A DNA stretch of 50,189 nt from Streptosporangiales bacterium (GTDB taxonomy: Bacteria > Actinomycetota > Actinomycetes > Streptosporangiales > WHSR01). The number at the start of each line of letters is the position of its first letter. Positions within the stretch are counted from its first letter, which is position 1. Shown in pieces: positions 49,667 through 50,189 of the stretch. The stretch covers positions 1 through 50,189 of the forward strand of contig WHSR01000029.1 of assembly GCA_009379995.1 (NCBI GenBank). The letters are read 5' to 3'. The notes beneath the pieces are model-generated. The model was not told the origin of the DNA and ran no database searches. It saw only the letters and a program-made list of their open reading frames with translations. The position numbers and the translations under genes were made by a program.

Positions 49667-50189
49667 TCACGGTGAAACCCGAGGCTCGGGATGCCGAAGG
49701 GGCGCTCCGCCCCATGCTCACGTTCGGCAAACGTCGTTCACGGGCTTCGCGTGTCCGCGTGGCGCGCAGTATTCGCATGCGTCAGAAGTCTTCCTCTCGT
49801 CCCACTTCTCCCCTTCATCCCGATAGATGCCGCACCTGGTAAGGGGCCGGACGGGTCAAGTGGCGACACGCGAGAACGAGGCGGCCGAAACGGCGCTGAT
49901 CATGGCTGGGCAGCTCCCTTTTCCCAAGGCTCAGCACATGAACTGTGCGGCTGAGGGTCCAGCCATGATCAGTGTCCGCATGTTCGGCCGCCTCGCGCGT
50001 GGCGACGCTTGACGCGGCCGGTCCCGGCCAGACACTTAGGGCATCGGGATGAGCGGAAGGCCACCGCAACCCGTGAACTTTCTTCCTAACGTCCAGCTCT
50101 TCGATCGTCGCGCTGTGGCGCGGCGGCCGGCGCGGCCGGTCGGCCCGGAGAGGCCGCACGCCGGCCGCGGGCCGGCGCCGCGCGCCGCC
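49667..50189. other. End of window, no supported gene
   Basis: About 520 bases. No frame has convincing codon use or start. It contains the inverted repeat at 49865-50006 and ends in an extremely GC-rich stretch after about 50110. It may be the edge of another mobile or degenerate region outside the window. Confidence 0.4.
49865..50006. repeat. Imperfect inverted repeat with nested hairpin
   Basis: Left arm near 49865-49910 contains CGAGGCGGCCGAA and GCTGATCATGGCTGG; right arm near 49962-50006 contains the complements CCAGCCATGATCAGT and TTCGGCCGCCTCG, with small gaps. Between them CTCAGCACA and TGTGCGGCTGAG form a smaller hairpin. Both arms can encode similar peptides (VATRENEAAE and VATREAAEHAD), so this may be an inverted duplication of a gene fragment rather than a functional signal. 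Confidence 0.55.

Noticed and set aside
1..50189. CRISPR arrays, tRNA/rRNA genes, intact insertion sequences, riboswitches
   Set aside because: No regularly spaced repeats, cloverleaf-like sequences, transposase motifs or recognisable riboswitch cores were seen by eye; short or degenerate examples could be missed.

Overview
The window is high-GC DNA with strong G/C third-position codon bias, many GTG starts and dense ATGA/GTGA stop-start overlaps, all typical of an Actinomycetota chromosome. The order propionyl/acetyl-CoA carboxylase alpha, LpdA-type quinone dehydrogenase, purine nucleoside phosphorylase, phosphosugar mutase and deoC is an actinobacterial housekeeping neighbourhood. Genus cannot be fixed; long intergenic hairpins recall Micromonosporaceae-like genomes, but that is recollection. 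No rRNA, tRNA, CRISPR array or intact transposase was seen.

Layout. 1-4516 is a decay zone: an M50 protease, the tail of an Mrr-like endonuclease, a deaminase toxin with a frameshift and its probable immunity gene with an in-frame stop, an orphan gene tail, a small CxxC protein, an NTF2/SnoaL gene broken by an 8-bp duplication and a CocE/NonD hydrolase that has lost its catalytic core. 4667-7876 holds a DMT transporter, DoxX, an NAD(P)-binding reductase, a peroxiredoxin-like protein and a divergent MarR regulator. Cluster A (7905-13004, minus) is a coupled operon: IclR regulator, isocitrate-lyase/PEP-mutase family lyase, LeuC- and LeuD-like hydratase subunits, the 3' half of an ABC permease, and a LeuB-like dehydrogenase. 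A nitrilase-family amidase and an ASST-family beta-propeller follow.

Cluster B (16046-22176, plus) has an M24 pseudo-peptidase, a NitT/TauT-type ABC transporter with two permeases, a lipoprotein binding protein and an LVIVD-repeat protein. Cluster C (23239-26451, minus) has a 2-hydroxyacid dehydrogenase, creatininase-family amidohydrolase, Gfo/Idh/MocA oxidoreductase and cupin. Three near-identical LacI-type operator sequences sit in front of the M24 gene, the ABC operon and cluster C, so B and C look like one regulon for import and breakdown of an unidentified small molecule; no LacI gene lies in the window.

26651-43150 is mostly chromosomal core: Ada-AlkA and Ogt for alkylation repair, three tandem small membrane proteins with a winged-helix regulator, CoA carboxylase alpha, a TPM-like protein, LpdA, GGCT, VOC, AraC, DHFR-like, PNP, phosphosugar mutase, GPP34, TetR, a DUF2306-like membrane protein and deoC. 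Cluster D (43533-49161, minus) is another catabolic island: Rieske oxygenase, Gfo/Idh/MocA dehydrogenase, NitT/TauT ABC transporter and a 60-aa CxxC-CxxC protein. The last kilobase is again gene debris with an inverted repeat.

Most notable: the three-site LacI-type regulon joining B and C, including a possibly leaderless M24 gene; the hydratase/lyase/dehydrogenase combination in cluster A; and the doubly disabled toxin-immunity pair.
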